Source: Lysobacteraceae bacterium (GTDB lineage Bacteria > Pseudomonadota > Gammaproteobacteria > Xanthomonadales > Xanthomonadaceae). Taken from it: 5,997 nucleotides of DNA. Each line of letters begins with the position of its first letter. Position 1 is the stretch's first letter. Below the pieces are notes generated by a model that saw only the letters and a list, made by a program, of their open reading frames with translations, did not search any database and was not told the DNA's origin. Where the stretch lies: assembly GCA_003449195.1 (NCBI GenBank), contig DMID01000012.1, positions 1 through 5,997 of the forward strand, given 5' to 3'. A program made the position numbers and the translations under genes. Below are positions 5,807 to 5,997 of the stretch, piece by piece.

Positions 5807-5997
5807 ATGCCGAATCCGCCGCTCGTCGTGACCGCCACGCTCGCCATTCCCGACGAGGAGCTGGTGGAGCGTTTCGTGCGCGCCAGTGGTGCCGGCGGAC
5901 AGAACGTCAACAAGGTGTCCTCGGCGGTGGAGTTGCGTTTCGACGTGGCCGCCTCGCCTTCGTTGCCCGAACCGCTGCGCGCGCGCCTGCTCGCCCG
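5807..5997 (+). CDS. arfB: Peptidyl-tRNA hydrolase ArfB (YaeJ), N-terminal part, cut by window edge
   Basis: The 63 visible residues are the start of a class-I release-factor-like domain. ArfB rescues ribosomes stalled at the end of non-stop mRNAs by hydrolysing peptidyl-tRNA through its GGQ motif while a basic C-terminal tail sits in the empty mRNA channel. The catalytic GGQ is at residues 30-32 in ASGAGGQNVNKVSSAVELRF, a near-invariant family block; the preceding 'ATLAIPDEELVERFVRASG' is also typical. The protein begins directly with the domain and has no codon-recognition domain ahead of it, which separates ArfB from PrfA/PrfB. The basic tail would be beyond the window, so full length and integrity cannot be judged. 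The ATG at 5807 has no usable SD (GGGG is only 2 nt away), but a -10-like hexamer stands 6 nt upstream. It follows truC by 48 bp and may also be read from truC. Confidence 0.92.
   Translation, partial: MPNPPLVVTATLAIPDEELVERFVRASGAGGQNVNKVSSAVELRFDVAASPSLPEPLRARLLA

Noticed and set aside
1..5997. A novel defence, mobile or biosynthetic system
   Set aside because: All complete genes fall into known or broadly conserved families in ordinary chromosomal order. There are no transposase, integrase, toxin-antitoxin, CRISPR or biosynthetic signatures and no sharp shift in base composition.

Overview
The window is GC-rich, gene-dense DNA from a gammaproteobacterium. The protein set and codon bias best suit the Xanthomonadaceae/Lysobacterales (Stenotrophomonas, Pseudoxanthomonas, Lysobacter or Thermomonas type); this placement is inferred from protein style, not from a search. 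No mobile element, CRISPR array, phage gene, tRNA or rRNA was seen. It reads as ordinary chromosomal backbone.

Layout. At the left edge is the C-terminal tail of a probable Nudix hydrolase (+, ends 104). A 199-bp gap with a small hairpin follows, then an exported DUF2884/YggN-like protein (304-1254, +). It converges on a large exported M16 zinc protease (1387-4173, -), and each gene has its own hairpin in the 132-bp gap between them. Upstream of the protease on the same strand is a small exported thioredoxin-like protein with a CGDC active site (4329-4811, -), so the two may be co-transcribed; the 155-bp gap between them is full of secondary structure. A 167-bp divergent control region (4812-4978) with a 14-bp palindrome and short tandem repeats separates the thioredoxin gene from truC, a tRNA pseudouridine synthase (+). 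arfB, the ribosome-rescue peptidyl-tRNA hydrolase, follows truC 48 bp later and runs off the right edge.

How the genes relate. Three proteins in the middle (DUF2884, M16 protease, CGDC thioredoxin) carry apparent Sec signal peptides, so they should act in the periplasm or envelope. A joint role in envelope protein turnover and redox is only an inference from position. truC and arfB are both translation-related (tRNA modification and stalled-ribosome rescue) and face the same way. Both lack a usable Shine-Dalgarno, and both have a -10-like hexamer exactly 6 nt before a possible start codon. That suggests leaderless mRNAs and is the most interesting signal I found.

I do not see a previously undescribed multi-gene system here. 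The points worth a second look are regulatory: the leaderless geometry, the divergent palindrome/repeat region, and the nested stem-loop in the protease leader.
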